DNA of 64,000 bases, taken from assembly GCA_045535505.1 (NCBI GenBank), contig JAZSLU010000045.1, forward strand, positions 9,291 to 73,290, written 5' to 3'. This DNA is from CAKSST01 sp045535505 (GTDB lineage Bacteria; Bacillota; Clostridia; Oscillospirales; Acutalibacteraceae). A model generated the notes under the pieces. That model was given only the letters and a program-made list of their open reading frames with translations, was not told where the DNA came from and ran no database searches. The position numbers and the translations under genes were made by a program. This document shows positions 1 through 10,418 of this stretch, piece after piece (within the stretch, counting starts at the first letter, position 1; each line of letters begins with the position of its first letter).

Positions 1-1
1 A

Positions 2-256
2 GATCAGTCAGCAGAAAAGATTGTTGACACCGCAAAGCGCACAGGTGCAAGAGTTTCAGGTCCCGTACCGCTCCCCACCGAAAGAGAGATTGTTACCATC
101 CTGCGCGCTGTTCATAAATATAAGGACAGCCGTGAGCAGTTTGAAAAGCGCATTCACAAAAGACTCATCGATGTACTGCATCCCTCAAACAAAACAATTG
201 AGGCACTCAGAGGCATCGAACTCCCCGCCGGCGTTGAGTTTGAAATAAAACTGTAA
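2..256 (+). CDS. rpsJ: 30S ribosomal protein S10, 5' truncated by window edge
   Basis: C-terminal 84 residues of S10, a small-subunit head protein that also acts as NusE in antitermination. The reading frame is open from base 2 and ends at TAA 254-256. It carries the typical core around [14 protein letters not shown] and ends [12 protein letters not shown]. Full S10 is about 102 residues, so roughly 18 residues lie before the window. It is first in the S10 operon here, 60 bp before rplC, and that gap holds a small GAAA-loop hairpin near 273-291. Confidence 0.95.
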   Translation, partial: DQSAEKIVDTAKRTGARVSGPVPLPTEREIVTILRAVHKYKDSREQFEKRIHKRLIDVLHPSNKTIEALRGIELPAGVEFEIKL

Positions 257-316
257 GCTGTCGAGGTCATGTTGGCCGAAAGGGTCAACCAATAACCTAT
301 ATAGGAGGAAAAGAAA

Positions 317-949
317 ATGAAAAAAGGAATCATCGGAAAAAAACTGGGCATGACTCAGCTTTTTGACGAGAACGGCAACGTAGTTCCCGTAACAGTTATT
401 GAAGCTGGTCCTTGCGCTGTTTCACAGGTAAAGACAGTTGAGAACGACGGTTATGCTGCTGTTCAGGTAGGCTATGGCGATTTAAAGGCAAGCAAGGTTA
501 ACAAACCTATGGCTGGCCACTTCGCAAAGGGTGATGTTGCTCCCAAAAAGGTTCTTCGTGAGTTCCGCTTGGAAAGCACTGAGGGCATCAACGTTGGCGA
601 CATCATTAAAGCAGACGTATTTGCAGCCGGCGACAAAGTTGATGTTCGCGGTACCAGCAAAGGTAAAGGTTATGCAGGTACAATCAAACGTTGGAACTTC
701 CACCGTCTTAAAATGTCTCACGGTACAGGTCCTGTAGCAAGACACGGCGGTTCACTCGGTTCCATCAGCGACCCTTCCAGGGTTTTCAAAAACAAAAAGA
801 TGGCCGGCCATCTTGGTGCTGAGCGCGTAACTGTTCAGAACCTCGAGGTTGTTAAGGTCGACGCAGAAAACAATATTATTGCTATCAAGGGCGCAGTTCC
901 CGGCCCCAAGGGCGGCATCGTTGTTGTTTTCGACAGCGTTAAGGCTTAA
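317..949 (+). CDS. rplC: 50S ribosomal protein L3
   Basis: Early-assembly 23S rRNA-binding protein near the peptidyl transferase centre. The 210 residues match the usual length. It starts [16 protein letters not shown] and has the conserved [16 protein letters not shown] loop that reaches toward the catalytic centre. ATG 317 follows a strong AGGAGG SD. Second gene of the S10 operon, 17 bp before rplD. Confidence 0.98.
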   Translation: MKKGIIGKKLGMTQLFDENGNVVPVTVIEAGPCAVSQVKTVENDGYAAVQVGYGDLKASKVNKPMAGHFAKGDVAPKKVLREFRLESTEGINVGDIIKADVFAAGDKVDVRGTSKGKGYAGTIKRWNFHRLKMSHGTGPVARHGGSLGSISDPSRVFKNKKMAGHLGAERVTVQNLEVVKVDAENNIIAIKGAVPGPKGGIVVVFDSVKA

Positions 950-966
950 GGAAGGAGTTGTAGAAC

Positions 967-1590
967 ATGGCTAATGTAGCAGTTTTAGACATGAAGGGAA
1001 ACGAAATCGAAAAGATTAAGCTTTCCAAAAATGTTTTCGGAATTGAGCCCAACGCAGTTGTTATGCACATGGCAGTTGTTAATTACCTGGCAAACCAGCG
1101 TCAGGGCACACAGTCAACCTTAACCCGTACAGAAGTATCGGGCGGCGGTAGAAAGCCTTGGAGACAGAAGGGTACCGGTCATGCAAGACAGGGTTCTATC
1201 CGCGCTCCCCAGTGGAGACACGGTGGTATCGCTCTTGGACCTAAGCCCAGAGATTACTCTTATGAGCTTAACAAAAAGGTTCGCAAACTGGCTATCAAGT
1301 CAGCTCTTTCCGATAAGGTTGCTAACAAGAACTTAATCGTTCTCAGCGAGCTTGCCTTAGAGGGTTACAAGACCAAGACAGTTGTTGATTGCCTTAACGC
1401 TATCGGCGCTACCGGCAAAACACTTTTGGTACTTGCTGACAACAACAATGTTTGCGTAAAGAGTGCCGCAAATATCCCCGGCGTAAAAACAGCACAGTTC
1501 AACACTATTAATACCTATGATATTATTAATGCTGACAAGCTTGTTATCGTAAAAGACGCCGTTGCTAAGATCGAGGAGGTTTACGCATAA
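967..1590 (+). CDS. rplD: 50S ribosomal protein L4
   Basis: 23S rRNA-binding protein of the exit tunnel; in E. coli L4 also represses its own S10 operon. The 207 residues include the extended tunnel loop GGGRKPWRQKGTGHARQGS at about residues 60-80. The stop codon overlaps the rplW start by one base (TAATG at 1588), implying translational coupling. Whether L4 autoregulation exists here cannot be told, because the operon leader is outside the window. Confidence 0.98.
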   Translation: MANVAVLDMKGNEIEKIKLSKNVFGIEPNAVVMHMAVVNYLANQRQGTQSTLTRTEVSGGGRKPWRQKGTGHARQGSIRAPQWRHGGIALGPKPRDYSYELNKKVRKLAIKSALSDKVANKNLIVLSELALEGYKTKTVVDCLNAIGATGKTLLVLADNNNVCVKSAANIPGVKTAQFNTINTYDIINADKLVIVKDAVAKIEEVYA

Positions 1591-1883
1591 TGAAAACCGC
1601 ACACGATATCATTATTGCGCCGATCATTACTGAAAAGAGCATTGACGGCATAGAAAGCAAAAAATACACATTCAAAGTTGCTAAAGACTCTAACAAAGCA
1701 GAGATCAAAAAAGCAGTTGAAGAAATCTTCAAAGTAGATGTTGACAAGGTTAACACTATTAACGTGCGTGGTCAGGAAAAACGCATGGGCAGATATTCGG
1801 GTTACACATCAAGCTGGAAAAAGGCTATTGTTACCCTGAAAAAAGATTCAAAGTCTATTGAATTCTTTGATGGTTTGAAATAA
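1590..1883 (+). CDS. rplW: 50S ribosomal protein L23
   Basis: Exit-tunnel rim protein and docking site for trigger factor and SRP. The 97 residues include the opening DIIIAPIITEKS and the basic loop VRGQEKRMGRYSGYTSSWKKA. Its start overlaps the rplD stop by one base. It is followed by a 77-bp gap with a short GGGATT/AATCCC hairpin before rplB. Confidence 0.97.
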   Translation: MKTAHDIIIAPIITEKSIDGIESKKYTFKVAKDSNKAEIKKAVEEIFKVDVDKVNTINVRGQEKRMGRYSGYTSSWKKAIVTLKKDSKSIEFFDGLK

Positions 1884-1960
1884 TTAACCCTAATATCTAC
1901 GGCAACGTATGGGATTGTTGATTAATCCCGCTAAGCCTTAACAGGAGAGTGAATTTAATT

Positions 1961-2791
1961 ATGGCAATTAAGCATTACAAGCCTACGACTCCCGGCCTTC
2001 GCGGAATGACCACTATGGATTATTCTGAGCTTACAAAAAAAGCTCCTGAGAAGAGTCTGTTGGCTAAAAAACAAAAGAATGCAGGCCGTAACAGCTATGG
2101 CCGCATAACCGTTCGCCATCGTGGCGGCGGCAACCGCAAAAAATACAGAATTATCGACTTCAAGAGAGATCGTTTCGGTGATGTAGCTACCGTTATTGCT
2201 CTTGAGTACGATCCCAACCGTACAGCTTTTATCGCTCTTATTCAGTTTGAAGACGGCGAAAAACGTTATATAATTGCTCCTATCGGCCTTAAAGTAGGCG
2301 ATAAGGTTGTAAGCGGTCCCGACGCTGATATTAAGCCCGGTAACGCATTACCCCTTTCAGCAATTCCGGTTGGTACATTTATCCACAACGTTGAGCTTTA
2401 TCCCGGCAAGGGCGCTCAGTTCGCTCGTTCGGCTGGTAACATGGCTCAGTTGATGGCTAAAGAAAACGGATTGGCACTTTTACGTATGCCTTCCGGCGAA
2501 CTTCGCAATGTTCCTATTGCTTGTATGGCTACTGTTGGTCAGGTAAGCAATCCCGAACATGCAAACATCAACATCGGTAAAGCAGGACGCAAACGCCATA
2601 TGGGCATTCGTCCCACAGTTCGTGGTTCAGTTATGAACCCCAACGACCACCCCCACGGTGGTGGTGAAGGTAAGTCACCGATCGGTCGTCCCGGCCCGGT
2701 TACTCCTTGGGGCAAACCTGCTTTGGGTTATAAGACACGCAAGAAGAATAAAGCTTCAAACAAGCTTATCGTAAAGCGTCGTAACGGTTAA
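1961..2791 (+). CDS. rplB: 50S ribosomal protein L2
   Basis: Large-subunit protein needed for subunit joining and peptidyl transfer. The 276 residues run from [12 protein letters not shown] to a basic tail. The hallmark [10 protein letters not shown] near residue 228 contains the conserved histidine beside the catalytic centre. An in-frame GTG at 1949 is possible, but ATG 1961 has the AGGAG at 1943-1947 well spaced upstream and matches family N-termini. Confidence 0.97.
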   Translation: MAIKHYKPTTPGLRGMTTMDYSELTKKAPEKSLLAKKQKNAGRNSYGRITVRHRGGGNRKKYRIIDFKRDRFGDVATVIALEYDPNRTAFIALIQFEDGEKRYIIAPIGLKVGDKVVSGPDADIKPGNALPLSAIPVGTFIHNVELYPGKGAQFARSAGNMAQLMAKENGLALLRMPSGELRNVPIACMATVGQVSNPEHANINIGKAGRKRHMGIRPTVRGSVMNPNDHPHGGGEGKSPIGRPGPVTPWGKPALGYKTRKKNKASNKLIVKRRNG

Positions 2792-2813
2792 TCGACGAAA
2801 GGAGAAAAAGTAA

Positions 2814-3089
2814 ATGGGTAGAAGCGTTAAAAAAGGACCTTTTGTGCAACCTGTATTGCTTAAGAGAATTCAGGAAATGAATGCTTCAGGCGAGAAGAGA
2901 GCTCTCAAAACCTGGAGCCGCGCATCCACTATTTTTCCGGATTTTGTCGGTCACACCATTGCAGTTCATGACGGACGCCGTCATGTTCCGGTATATGTAA
3001 CTGAAGATATGGTTGGACACAAACTCGGTGAGTTTGCACCTACCAGAACATTCAAAGGCCATGCCGGAGCAAAGACAACCGGTAGATAA
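2814..3089 (+). CDS. rpsS: 30S ribosomal protein S19
   Basis: Small-subunit head protein that forms a complex with S13 at the A-site side. The 91 residues are complete, from [11 protein letters not shown] to [10 protein letters not shown], with the conserved WSRAS and [13 protein letters not shown] segments. SD AAAGGAG precedes ATG 2814. It sits in the invariant rplB-rpsS-rplV order. Confidence 0.97.
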   Translation: MGRSVKKGPFVQPVLLKRIQEMNASGEKRALKTWSRASTIFPDFVGHTIAVHDGRRHVPVYVTEDMVGHKLGEFAPTRTFKGHAGAKTTGR

Positions 3090-3113
3090 GCGGTCGAAAG
3101 GAGAATATGACTT

Positions 3114-3458
3114 ATGGAATCAAGGGCAGTTTTAAAATACGCCCGCATTTCACCCCGTAAGGTGAAAATTGTGCTGGATCTTATCCGCAATAAGCCCGCA
3201 GACATAGCCATGGCAATTCTTAAGAATACTCCTAAGGCCGCCTGCGAACCCTTGCAAAAGCTTTTGGCTTCTGCAATGGCAAATGCGGAAAACAACCATA
3301 ATATGAATGTTGCTTCTTTATATGTTGCAGAGTGCTTTGTATCACCCGGACCTACTCTTAAGAGAATTCGTCCCTGTGACCATGGTCGTGCACACAGAAT
3401 TTTGAAGAGAACATCACATGTAACCCTGATTCTCAGGGAAAAAGAAATTAAGGAATAA
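3114..3458 (+). CDS. rplV: 50S ribosomal protein L22
   Basis: Tunnel-lining protein; its beta-hairpin with L4 forms the constriction. The 114 residues include the RISPRKVKIVLDLIR helix and the hairpin region PTLKRIRPCDHGRAHRI near the C-terminus, the part where macrolide resistance changes occur in other bacteria. It lies 15 bp before rpsC. Confidence 0.97.
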   Translation: MESRAVLKYARISPRKVKIVLDLIRNKPADIAMAILKNTPKAACEPLQKLLASAMANAENNHNMNVASLYVAECFVSPGPTLKRIRPCDHGRAHRILKRTSHVTLILREKEIKE

Positions 3459-3473
3459 GGGAGGTTTTAGTTA

Positions 3474-4145
3474 ATGGGCCAGAAAGTTAATCCTAACGGT
3501 TTTCGCGTTGGTGTTATAAAAAATTGGGACTCTCGCTGGATCACTGACAATAAGAGCTTCGGCGATACCCTGGTAGAAGACTATAACCTTCGCAAATACC
3601 TTAAAAAGAAACTTTACAACGCAGGCGTTCCCAAGATTGAAATCGAGCGTGACGCTAAGCGTGTAAGAATTCACATTCATTGTGCTAAGCCCGGTATCAT
3701 TATCGGACGTAACGGCGCAGAAATTGAAAAATTAAGAGAATCTGTTCAGAAAATGCTCGGCAAGCCTGTTGTTATCAATATTGTTGAGGTTAAGAATCCT
3801 GACCTTAACGCAACATTGGTTGCAGAGAATATTGCAGCACAGCTTGAAAAGAGAACATCTTTCCGTCGTGCTATGAAACTTTCCATCGGACGCGCAATGC
3901 GTGGCGGTGCAAAGGGTATCAAAACACAGTGTTCAGGCCGTCTTGGCGGTGCTGAAATTGCACGTACTGAGCATTACCATGAAGGTACAATTCCTCTTCA
4001 GACAATTAGAGCTGATATTGATTACGGCTTTGCTGAAGCAAAGACAACCTACGGCCGCATCGGCGTTAAGGTTTGGATCTATCAAGGCGAAGTTCTCCAC
4101 GATTCACGTAAATCGGCTTCTAAGAAGGAAGGAGGCAACCGCTAA
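3474..4145 (+). CDS. rpsC: 30S ribosomal protein S3
   Basis: mRNA-entry-channel protein with helicase-like activity together with S4 and S5. The 223 residues begin [13 protein letters not shown]. The KH type 2 domain has its GxxG loop in [15 protein letters not shown] at about residues 73-87, followed by the C-terminal S3 domain. The stop overlaps the rplP ATG (TAATG at 4143). Confidence 0.98.
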   Translation: MGQKVNPNGFRVGVIKNWDSRWITDNKSFGDTLVEDYNLRKYLKKKLYNAGVPKIEIERDAKRVRIHIHCAKPGIIIGRNGAEIEKLRESVQKMLGKPVVINIVEVKNPDLNATLVAENIAAQLEKRTSFRRAMKLSIGRAMRGGAKGIKTQCSGRLGGAEIARTEHYHEGTIPLQTIRADIDYGFAEAKTTYGRIGVKVWIYQGEVLHDSRKSASKKEGGNR

Positions 4146-4570
4146 TGTTAATGCCTAAAAGAGTTAAATACCGCAGAGTACACAGAGGTCGCTTGACCGG
4201 TAAGGCAACACGCGGTACCACCGTAAGTTACGGTGATTTCGGTCTTCAGGCTCTTGAACCGGCCTGGATCACATCAAATCAGATAGAGGCAGCCCGTGTT
4301 GCAATGACTCGTTGCATCAAGCGTGGCGGTAAAGTTTGGATAAAAATATTCCCGGATAAACCTATCACTGAAAAACCCGCTGAAACTCGAATGGGTTCAG
4401 GTAAAGGTTCTCCTGAATATTGGGTAGCAGTTGTTAAACCCGGCAGAGTTATGTTCGAAATTGCCGGTGTTGACGAGGCGCTTGCTCGTGAGGCTATGCG
4501 CTTGGCTGCAAACAAACTCCCTATCAAATGTAAAGTAATAGCTAAGCAGGAAACGGAGGGTGAGCAGTAA
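4145..4570 (+). CDS. rplP: 50S ribosomal protein L16
   Basis: Binds 23S and 5S rRNA contacts and positions A-site tRNA. The 141 residues begin [15 protein letters not shown], the usual firmicute N-terminus. Of the ATGs at 4145 and 4151, the first is 9 bases after GGAGG and is preferred. The conserved [20 protein letters not shown] core is present. It overlaps rpsC and rpmC by one base at each end. Confidence 0.97.
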   Translation: MLMPKRVKYRRVHRGRLTGKATRGTTVSYGDFGLQALEPAWITSNQIEAARVAMTRCIKRGGKVWIKIFPDKPITEKPAETRMGSGKGSPEYWVAVVKPGRVMFEIAGVDEALAREAMRLAANKLPIKCKVIAKQETEGEQ

Positions 4571-4776
4571 TGAACGCACAAGAAATCAAAGAAAAATCCG
4601 TGACTGAGCTCATTAAGCTGCTGGAAGACCTCAAAAAAGACCTGTTTCATCTGCGCTTTCAGCATGCAATTAATCAGCTGGACAATCCTGCACGCATCGG
4701 CGCTGTAAAAAAGGATATTGCCAGAGTAAAAACAGTACTCCGCGAGCGTGAGCTTTCGGAAAATACTAATGCGTAA
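4570..4776 (+). CDS. rpmC: 50S ribosomal protein L29
   Basis: Small helical protein beside L23 at the exit-tunnel opening. The 68 residues are two helices with the typical [19 protein letters not shown] and [21 protein letters not shown]. The start overlaps the L16 stop (TAATG). Last gene of the S10-type segment. Confidence 0.96.
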   Translation: MNAQEIKEKSVTELIKLLEDLKKDLFHLRFQHAINQLDNPARIGAVKKDIARVKTVLRERELSENTNA

Positions 4777-4790
4777 GGAGGCAGACAGTC

Positions 4791-5048
4791 ATGAGTGAGA
4801 GAAATCTTCGTAAAACCAGAACAGGCAGAGTTGTCAGCGACAAGATGGATAAAACTGTTTTAGTTGCCATTGAAGATAACGTTAGACATCCGCTTTACAA
4901 GAAAATTATTAAAAACACTATTAGGCTTAAAGCCCATGATGAAAATAATGCCTGCCAAGTAGGCGACAGAGTTTCTATTATGGAAACACGTCCCCTCTCA
5001 AAAGATAAGAGATGGCGCGTTGTTGAAATAATTGAAAAAGCTAAATAA
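4791..5048 (+). CDS. rpsQ: 30S ribosomal protein S17
   Basis: OB-fold protein that binds the 5' domain of 16S rRNA early in assembly. The 85 residues include [23 protein letters not shown] and the [15 protein letters not shown] end. SD AAGGAGG lies upstream. It is the first spc-type gene, transcribed without a visible break from rpmC. Confidence 0.97.
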   Translation: MSERNLRKTRTGRVVSDKMDKTVLVAIEDNVRHPLYKKIIKNTIRLKAHDENNACQVGDRVSIMETRPLSKDKRWRVVEIIEKAK

Positions 5049-5073
5049 GGACTTTTGTTAGGAGGAAAACACT

Positions 5074-5442
5074 GTGATACAGCAACAGAGTTACCTCAAG
5101 GTTGCCGACAATACTGGTGCTAAAGAAATTATGTGCATCCGTGTATTAGGAGGCTCCAGAAGGAGGTACGCCAATATAGGCGACGTTATCGTGGCTTCTG
5201 TAAAAAAGGCCATCCCTGGTGGTACTGTTAAGAAGGGCGATGTTGTAAAGGCTGTCGTGGTTCGTTCCGCAAGAGGCCTTCGTCGCAATGACGGCACTTA
5301 TATCAGATTTAATGAAAACGCAGCTGTGCTTATTAAGGATGACAAGAATCCTCGTGGCACACGTATCTTTGGACCCGTAGCCAGAGAGCTTCGCGAGAAA
5401 GATTATCTCAAGATTCTTTCATTGGCTCCCGAAGTACTTTAA
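5074..5442 (+). CDS. rplN: 50S ribosomal protein L14, GTG start
   Basis: Interface protein that contacts L19 and the small subunit and is the docking site of RsfS. The full 122 residues start [19 protein letters not shown]. The start codon is GTG at 5074, with AGGAGG about 8 bases upstream and no in-frame ATG nearby. The conserved [15 protein letters not shown] lies near the C-terminus. Confidence 0.97.
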   Translation: MIQQQSYLKVADNTGAKEIMCIRVLGGSRRRYANIGDVIVASVKKAIPGGTVKKGDVVKAVVVRSARGLRRNDGTYIRFNENAAVLIKDDKNPRGTRIFGPVARELREKDYLKILSLAPEVL

Positions 5443-5459
5443 TCGCAAAGGAGAAAATT

Positions 5460-5780
5460 ATGAGTAAACTCGGCATAAAAGTTGGCGATACCGTAATGCT
5501 TTTGACCGGCGACGATGAGTACAAAGGAAAGACCGGCAAGGTTTTACAGGTTAGCGCTAAAGAAGGAAAATGCATTGTTGAGGGTCTTAACATTGTTTCA
5601 AAACACGTTAAACCCAAAAAGGCAGGCGACCCCTCAGGTATTATTAAAACCGAGAGTGCAATTTACGCATCAAAACTGATGCTCGTTTGCCCCAAATGCA
5701 ACAAGCCCACTCGTCTTGCACACAAGATTGAGGATGGCAAAAAAGCCCGCATGTGCAAAAAATGCGGCGCAACATTTTAA
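5460..5780 (+). CDS. rplX: 50S ribosomal protein L24, with zinc-ribbon-like C-terminus
   Basis: Assembly initiator at the exit tunnel. The 106 residues have an N-terminal KOW segment (VGDTVMLLTGDDEYKGKTGKVLQV). The C-terminal part carries two CxxC pairs (CPKC and CKKC), a zinc-ribbon-like form also known from other clostridia. SD AAAGGAG precedes ATG 5460. Confidence 0.97.
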   Translation: MSKLGIKVGDTVMLLTGDDEYKGKTGKVLQVSAKEGKCIVEGLNIVSKHVKPKKAGDPSGIIKTESAIYASKLMLVCPKCNKPTRLAHKIEDGKKARMCKKCGATF

Positions 5781-5800
5781 GGCTTAGGAGGAATTGAAGT

Positions 5801-6340
5801 ATGTCAAGAATTAAAACAGAATACATTAATACAATTGCTCCTGCGCTTATGAAGAAATTCAACTACAAGAGCGTAATGCAGATTCCCAAGATGGAAAAGG
5901 TTGTTATCAACGTAGCTTGTGGTGAAGCAAGAGATAACCCGAAGGTTATCGATTCAATCATCAACGACCTTACCGTTATCACCGGTCAAAAACCGGTAGT
6001 CTGCAAGGCAAGAAAGTCAGTTGCAAACTTTAAACTTCGTCAGGGTATGCCTATCGGCGTTAAAGTTACCTTGCGTGGCGAGAGAATGTATGACTTTATT
6101 GACCGCTTATTCACTGCAGCACTTCCCAGAGTTAGAGACTTCCGCGGTATTAACGCCAATTCATTTGACGGTCGCGGCAACTACTCAATGGGTGTTAAGG
6201 AGCAGTTGATTTTCCCGGAAATTGTTTATGACAAGATTGACAAAGTACGCGGAATGGACATTATATTTGTTACTACCGCTAACACAGATGAAGAAGCACG
6301 TGAGTTGTTATCACTCATGGGTGCTCCGTTCGCGAAGTAA
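5801..6340 (+). CDS. rplE: 50S ribosomal protein L5
   Basis: 5S rRNA-binding protein of the central protuberance that contacts P-site tRNA. The 179 residues include [25 protein letters not shown] and [20 protein letters not shown], both family hallmarks. It lies between rplX and rpsZ as expected. Confidence 0.98.
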   Translation: MSRIKTEYINTIAPALMKKFNYKSVMQIPKMEKVVINVACGEARDNPKVIDSIINDLTVITGQKPVVCKARKSVANFKLRQGMPIGVKVTLRGERMYDFIDRLFTAALPRVRDFRGINANSFDGRGNYSMGVKEQLIFPEIVYDKIDKVRGMDIIFVTTANTDEEARELLSLMGAPFAK

Positions 6341-6351
6341 GGAGAGGAATT

Positions 6352-6537
6352 ATGGCCAAAACAGCAATGAAAATAAAGCAGGCAAGACCTGCAAAGTTTT
6401 CCACAAGGCAGTACACCAGATGTAAGATCTGCGGCCGTCCGCATGCCACTCTTCGTAAGTACGGAATTTGCCGCATCTGCTTCAGGGAACTTGCTTATAA
6501 AGGCGAAATCCCTGGCGTAAAGAAGGCTAGCTGGTAA
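6352..6537 (+). CDS. rpsZ: 30S ribosomal protein S14 type Z, zinc-binding
   Basis: Small-subunit head protein. At 61 residues this is the short C+ form, with CKIC and CRIC pairs forming one zinc site, unlike the longer zinc-free paralogue some bacteria keep for zinc starvation. It starts [12 protein letters not shown]. No second S14 gene is visible in the window. It is named rpsZ or rpsN1 in different systems. Confidence 0.97.
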   Translation: MAKTAMKIKQARPAKFSTRQYTRCKICGRPHATLRKYGICRICFRELAYKGEIPGVKKASW

Positions 6538-6563
6538 GCAATTAAGCAAAGGAGGAACAAGGC

Positions 6564-6962
6564 ATGCAAATCACCGATACCATCGCTGATATGCTTACAA
6601 GAATTCGTAACGCAAGTTCAGCAAAACACGATTCGGTTGATATCCCCGCATCCAATGTAAAGAAGTCTATTGCACAGATTTTATTGGACGAGGGTTACAT
6701 TAACGACTTTCAGGTCATTGATGACGGAAAGCAGGGCGTAATTCACATTGTTTTGAAATACACCCAAAACAAAACGCAGGTCATTACGGGACTCCGAAGA
6801 GTGTCCAAACCCGGTCTGCGTATATACACTAACGTAGAAGATATGCCCAAGGTTATGAGAGGTCTTGGTGTTGCAATTCTTTCAACATCAAAAGGTATCA
6901 TGACCGATAAGCAGGCACGTGTCGCTAATGTTGGCGGCGAAGTGCTCGCTTACATCTGGTAG
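6564..6962 (+). CDS. rpsH: 30S ribosomal protein S8
   Basis: Central-domain 16S rRNA-binding protein; in E. coli it also represses the spc operon. The 132 residues include the opening [14 protein letters not shown] and the C-terminal [23 protein letters not shown] is upstream. I did not recognise an S8 binding mimic near rplE, so autoregulation is not claimed. Confidence 0.97.
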   Translation: MQITDTIADMLTRIRNASSAKHDSVDIPASNVKKSIAQILLDEGYINDFQVIDDGKQGVIHIVLKYTQNKTQVITGLRRVSKPGLRIYTNVEDMPKVMRGLGVAILSTSKGIMTDKQARVANVGGEVLAYIW

Positions 6963-6976
6963 GGGGTGCGAGAGTT

Positions 6977-7522
6977 ATGTCACGTATAGGATTAAAACCC
7001 ATTGCAATTCCTGCAGGTGTTGATGTTAAAATTTCAGACAATACTGTTACCGTTAAGGGTCCTAAGGGCGAACTTACTCAGACTCTTTGCCCCTCAATTT
7101 CAGTATCTGTTGAGAACGGCGAAATTACCGTTGCTCGTGCTAGCGATGTTAAAGAACACCGTTCACTTCACGGTCTTTCACGCACACTTATTGCCAATAT
7201 GATTGAAGGCGTTACTAACGGCTTTAGCAAAACATTGGAAGTAAATGGTGTTGGTTACCGTGTAGCTAAGCAGGGTAAAGACCTGGTTATGAACCTTGGT
7301 TTTTCCCATCAAGTTATAATGTCCGAGATTCCCGGCATTACCATTGATGTTCCCAATCAGAACACAATCGTTGTTTCGGGTCCCGATAAGCAGATGGTTG
7401 GTCAGTTTGCTGCAGATATTCGCGACAAACGCCGTCCTGAACCTTATAAGGGCAAGGGTATTAGATATCAAGGCGAGGTTGTCCGTCGTAAAGAGGGCAA
7501 GGCTGCCAAAGGCGCAAAGTAA
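6977..7522 (+). CDS. rplF: 50S ribosomal protein L6
   Basis: Two-domain protein near the sarcin-ricin loop and the factor-binding site. The 181 residues begin [15 protein letters not shown] and end with the conserved [18 protein letters not shown] segment and a lysine-rich tail. It lies 16 bp before rplR. Confidence 0.98.
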   Translation: MSRIGLKPIAIPAGVDVKISDNTVTVKGPKGELTQTLCPSISVSVENGEITVARASDVKEHRSLHGLSRTLIANMIEGVTNGFSKTLEVNGVGYRVAKQGKDLVMNLGFSHQVIMSEIPGITIDVPNQNTIVVSGPDKQMVGQFAADIRDKRRPEPYKGKGIRYQGEVVRRKEGKAAKGAK

Positions 7523-7538
7523 AAGGAGAGTATAAGAC

Positions 7539-7898
7539 ATGATTAAAAAGATTGATACTAAAAAAGCACGTCTTGTACGCCACTTGCGTGTGCGCGGCAA
7601 GATAAGCGGTACCGCTGAGTGCCCCCGTCTTAATGTTTTTCGTTCATCCAGCAGAATTTATGCTCAGGTGATTGACGATGTAGCAGGCGTTACAATTGCA
7701 GCAGCTTCTTCAGCCGAGAAGAATTTCGAAGGCGGCAGAGGCAACAAAGAGGCTGCAAGAAAAGTCGGTAATATGATTGCCGAGCGCGCTATTGCAAAAG
7801 GAGTTTCTGAAGTAGTATTTGACCGTGGCGGTTATATCTACCACGGACGCGTACAGGAACTTGCTGAAGGTGCCCGTGAGGGCGGCCTTAAGTTCTGA
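7539..7898 (+). CDS. rplR: 50S ribosomal protein L18
   Basis: 5S rRNA-binding protein. The 119 residues show the basic N-terminus ([17 protein letters not shown]), [18 protein letters not shown], and the ending [24 protein letters not shown]. Standard spc order. Confidence 0.97.
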   Translation: MIKKIDTKKARLVRHLRVRGKISGTAECPRLNVFRSSSRIYAQVIDDVAGVTIAAASSAEKNFEGGRGNKEAARKVGNMIAERAIAKGVSEVVFDRGGYIYHGRVQELAEGAREGGLKF

Positions 7899-7916
7899 TG
7901 AGAGGGAGGAAACATT

Positions 7917-8420
7917 TTGGCTAACAATATTGACGCTTCAACTTTAGAATTAAATGAACGTGTAGTTGCCATCAACCGCGTATCAAAAACCGTTAAGGGC
8001 GGACGTATTATGAAATTCTCCGCTTTGGTTGTTGTTGGTGACGGTAACGGAACCATCGGTTTCGGCTTAGGAAAAGCTGGCGAAGTTCCGGATGCTATAC
8101 GTAAGGGTATTGAGGACGCTAAAAAGAATCTTATAAAGATTTCTCTTAAAGGCACCACAATTCCTCATGAAACAATAGGCAAGTTTGGTGCAGGTCGCGT
8201 TATGCTTAAACCTGCCGGCCCCGGTACCGGTGTTATCGCCGGCGGCGCAGTACGTGCTGTTGTTGAAGTTGCAGGTATTAAAGATATTAGAACAAAGGCT
8301 CTTCGTTCTAACAACCCCTGCAATGTAGTACGTGCTACAATCAACGGTCTTGCCAGTCTTAAATCTATTGACGAAGTTGCTGCAAAACGCGGCAAGTCGG
8401 CACAAGAAATTTTAGGATAG
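7917..8420 (+). CDS. rpsE: 30S ribosomal protein S5, TTG start
   Basis: Decoding-fidelity protein at the mRNA entry channel. The 167 residues include [17 protein letters not shown], the double-stranded RNA-binding fold, and [20 protein letters not shown]. The start codon is TTG at 7917, 7 bases after GGGAGGA. The first internal ATG would remove about 31 conserved residues, so TTG is the likely start and may lower initiation. Confidence 0.96.
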   Translation: MANNIDASTLELNERVVAINRVSKTVKGGRIMKFSALVVVGDGNGTIGFGLGKAGEVPDAIRKGIEDAKKNLIKISLKGTTIPHETIGKFGAGRVMLKPAGPGTGVIAGGAVRAVVEVAGIKDIRTKALRSNNPCNVVRATINGLASLKSIDEVAAKRGKSAQEILG

Positions 8421-8432
8421 GAGGTTGGCAAA

Positions 8433-8627
8433 ATGGCTAAAGCAAATCAAAACACAGTAACAATTAAGCTTAAAGGTAGCTTAATCGGTTCTAAGAAAGA
8501 CCAGATTGCCACCGCCAAAGCTCTGGGTCTTTCAAAAATAGGTGACGTAACTGTTCAGCCTAACAATCCCCAGACAATGGGCAAAATCAAAAAAATCATC
8601 CACCTCATCGAGGTAACATCTAAATAA
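8433..8627 (+). CDS. rpmD: 50S ribosomal protein L30
   Basis: Small ferredoxin-like-fold protein of the large subunit, 64 residues. It has the family pattern [24 protein letters not shown] and ends [12 protein letters not shown]. It lies between rpsE and rplO in the conserved order. Confidence 0.96.
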   Translation: MAKANQNTVTIKLKGSLIGSKKDQIATAKALGLSKIGDVTVQPNNPQTMGKIKKIIHLIEVTSK

Positions 8628-8658
8628 TTACCGCAATTATATTAAGGAGGTGCGAAAA

Positions 8659-9108
8659 GTGAAATTACACGAATTATCTCCCGCACAGGGATCGACAAAA
8701 GCAGTTAAGCGCGTTGGTCGTGGTCACGGCTCAGGTAACGGCAAAACAGCAGGTAAAGGTCACAAGGGTCAAAAGGCTCGTGCAGGCTATAGCATGAAGC
8801 TTGGCTTTGAGGGTGGTCAGATGCCGCTGCAAAGACGTGTTCCTAAGCGTGGTTTCAACAACATCTTCAGAGTAGAGTATGCTGTTGTAAATCTTGCTGC
8901 TTTAGAAACCTTTAAAGATGGCGCAACTGTTGACGCTGAGGCTCTTGTTAAAGCGGGCAAAATCAAAAACGCTGCTAAGCCGGTTAAGATTCTTGCAAAC
9001 GGAAATCTTACCAAAAAGCTCACAGTAAAAGCTGACGCCTTCTCCGCATCTGCAAAGGAAAAAATTGAGGCTGCAGGCGGCAAGGCAGAGGTGATTAATA
9101 ATGATTGA
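8659..9108 (+). CDS. rplO: 50S ribosomal protein L15, GTG start
   Basis: Late-assembly large-subunit protein, 149 residues. The N-terminus is [12 protein letters not shown], followed by the glycine-rich [22 protein letters not shown] extension. GTG 8659 is 8 bases after AAGGAGG (8644-8650). The GTG at 8650 overlaps the SD itself and is rejected as start. The 3' end overlaps secY by 8 bp. Confidence 0.95.
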   Translation: MKLHELSPAQGSTKAVKRVGRGHGSGNGKTAGKGHKGQKARAGYSMKLGFEGGQMPLQRRVPKRGFNNIFRVEYAVVNLAALETFKDGATVDAEALVKAGKIKNAAKPVKILANGNLTKKLTVKADAFSASAKEKIEAAGGKAEVINND

Positions 9109-10396
9109 AACTATTAAGAATGCTTGGCGTTTACCTGAATTGCGCAAAAAGATTTTGTTTACACTTCTTATTGTTGCAATTTTCCGTATAGGTTCTTTTA
9201 TTCCGGTTCCTTACGTTGATTGGTCGGCACTTTCATCTGCTATAACAAGTGAAGGTGCATCAGAGTTTCTTAATTATTTATCAATCATGACAGGTGGCGG
9301 ACTTGAGTATGGTGCTATCTTCTCAATGTCTGTAACCCCATACATCAATGCTTCAATTATTATGCAGTTGTTGTCTGTTGCAATTCCTGCTTTAGAGCGT
9401 CTTTCAAAAGAAGGCGAAGAAGGACAAAAAGTTATTGCAAAAATAACACGTTTTGTTACAGTCGGTCTTGCGTTATTACAGGGTGTAGCTTATTTCTTCT
9501 ACTTGAAAAACAGCGGTTACCTTACAGTTGCAAAGAGTGCAACAGGCGCTATGATTTTTGCAGGCGCAGTTATCGTTCTTTGCTTTACAGCAGGTTCTGC
9601 ATTAATTATGTGGCTTGGTGAGCAGATTGATGCAAAGGGTATTGGCAACGGTATTTCAATGATATTGTTTGCCGGTATTATTTCAAGAGGCCCACAAGCG
9701 TTCAGAACACTTGGTAAGGCCTTTATTGACGGTGAAATCGGTCAGAAGATTGCAGTCTTAGGTATTGTGTTACTGTTTATCTTAATTGTAGCTTTTATAG
9801 TTTGGATGACAAATTCAGAGCGTCGCATTCCCGTTCAGTATGCAAAACGCGTTGTTGGACGTAAGATGTACGGCGGTCAGAACACACACATCCCGATTAA
9901 AGTAAGTATGTCAGGCGTTATGCCCATCATATTTGCAAGTTCAATTTTGATGCTTCCCACAATGATTCTTTCATTTATGAAGAATACCGGCTCAAGCTTC
10001 TATAAGCTGCTTACACTGTTCAGTGTGCAGGGTGTGTTCTATGCAATACTTTATTTTGCATTGATTATCGCATTTGCATATTTTTATACTACAATTCAGT
10101 ACAACCCTGTTGAAATGGCAAACAATCTTCGCAAAAACGGCGGTTCGATTCCCGGCATTCGTCCAGGCAAATCAACTTCAGATTTTATTTCGAAGATTTT
10201 GTCAAGAATAACCCTAATGGGTGCTATATTCCTCGGTGTTCTCGCTGTATTGCCGATTGCAATCGGTAATATGGGTGGTATCCCGATTTCACTCGGTGGT
10301 ACATCAGTCATAATTCTTGTTGGTGTTGCACTTGACACGGTTCAAAACCTTGAATCACAAATGCTTATGCGCCACTACAAAGGATTCTTGGATTGA
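9101..10396 (+). CDS. secY: Protein translocase subunit SecY
   Basis: Channel-forming integral membrane protein of the Sec translocon; it pairs with SecE and SecG and is driven by SecA. At 431 residues with about 10 hydrophobic segments it is full length. The early [10 protein letters not shown] and the cytoplasmic loop around [20 protein letters not shown], which contacts ribosome and SecA, are visible. It overlaps rplO by 8 bp. Its partner secE lies on minus at 21510-22205. Confidence 0.98.
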   Translation: MIETIKNAWRLPELRKKILFTLLIVAIFRIGSFIPVPYVDWSALSSAITSEGASEFLNYLSIMTGGGLEYGAIFSMSVTPYINASIIMQLLSVAIPALERLSKEGEEGQKVIAKITRFVTVGLALLQGVAYFFYLKNSGYLTVAKSATGAMIFAGAVIVLCFTAGSALIMWLGEQIDAKGIGNGISMILFAGIISRGPQAFRTLGKAFIDGEIGQKIAVLGIVLLFILIVAFIVWMTNSERRIPVQYAKRVVGRKMYGGQNTHIPIKVSMSGVMPIIFASSILMLPTMILSFMKNTGSSFYKLLTLFSVQGVFYAILYFALIIAFAYFYTTIQYNPVEMANNLRKNGGSIPGIRPGKSTSDFISKILSRITLMGAIFLGVLAVLPIAIGNMGGIPISLGGTSVIILVGVALDTVQNLESQMLMRHYKGFLD

Positions 10397-10418
10397 TAAC
10401 TCAGGAGGTGACGTTTGG

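Noticed and set aside
8067..8405. Long minus-strand open frame opposite rpsE
   Set aside because: Shadow of the S5 coding frame; no SD and no family match.
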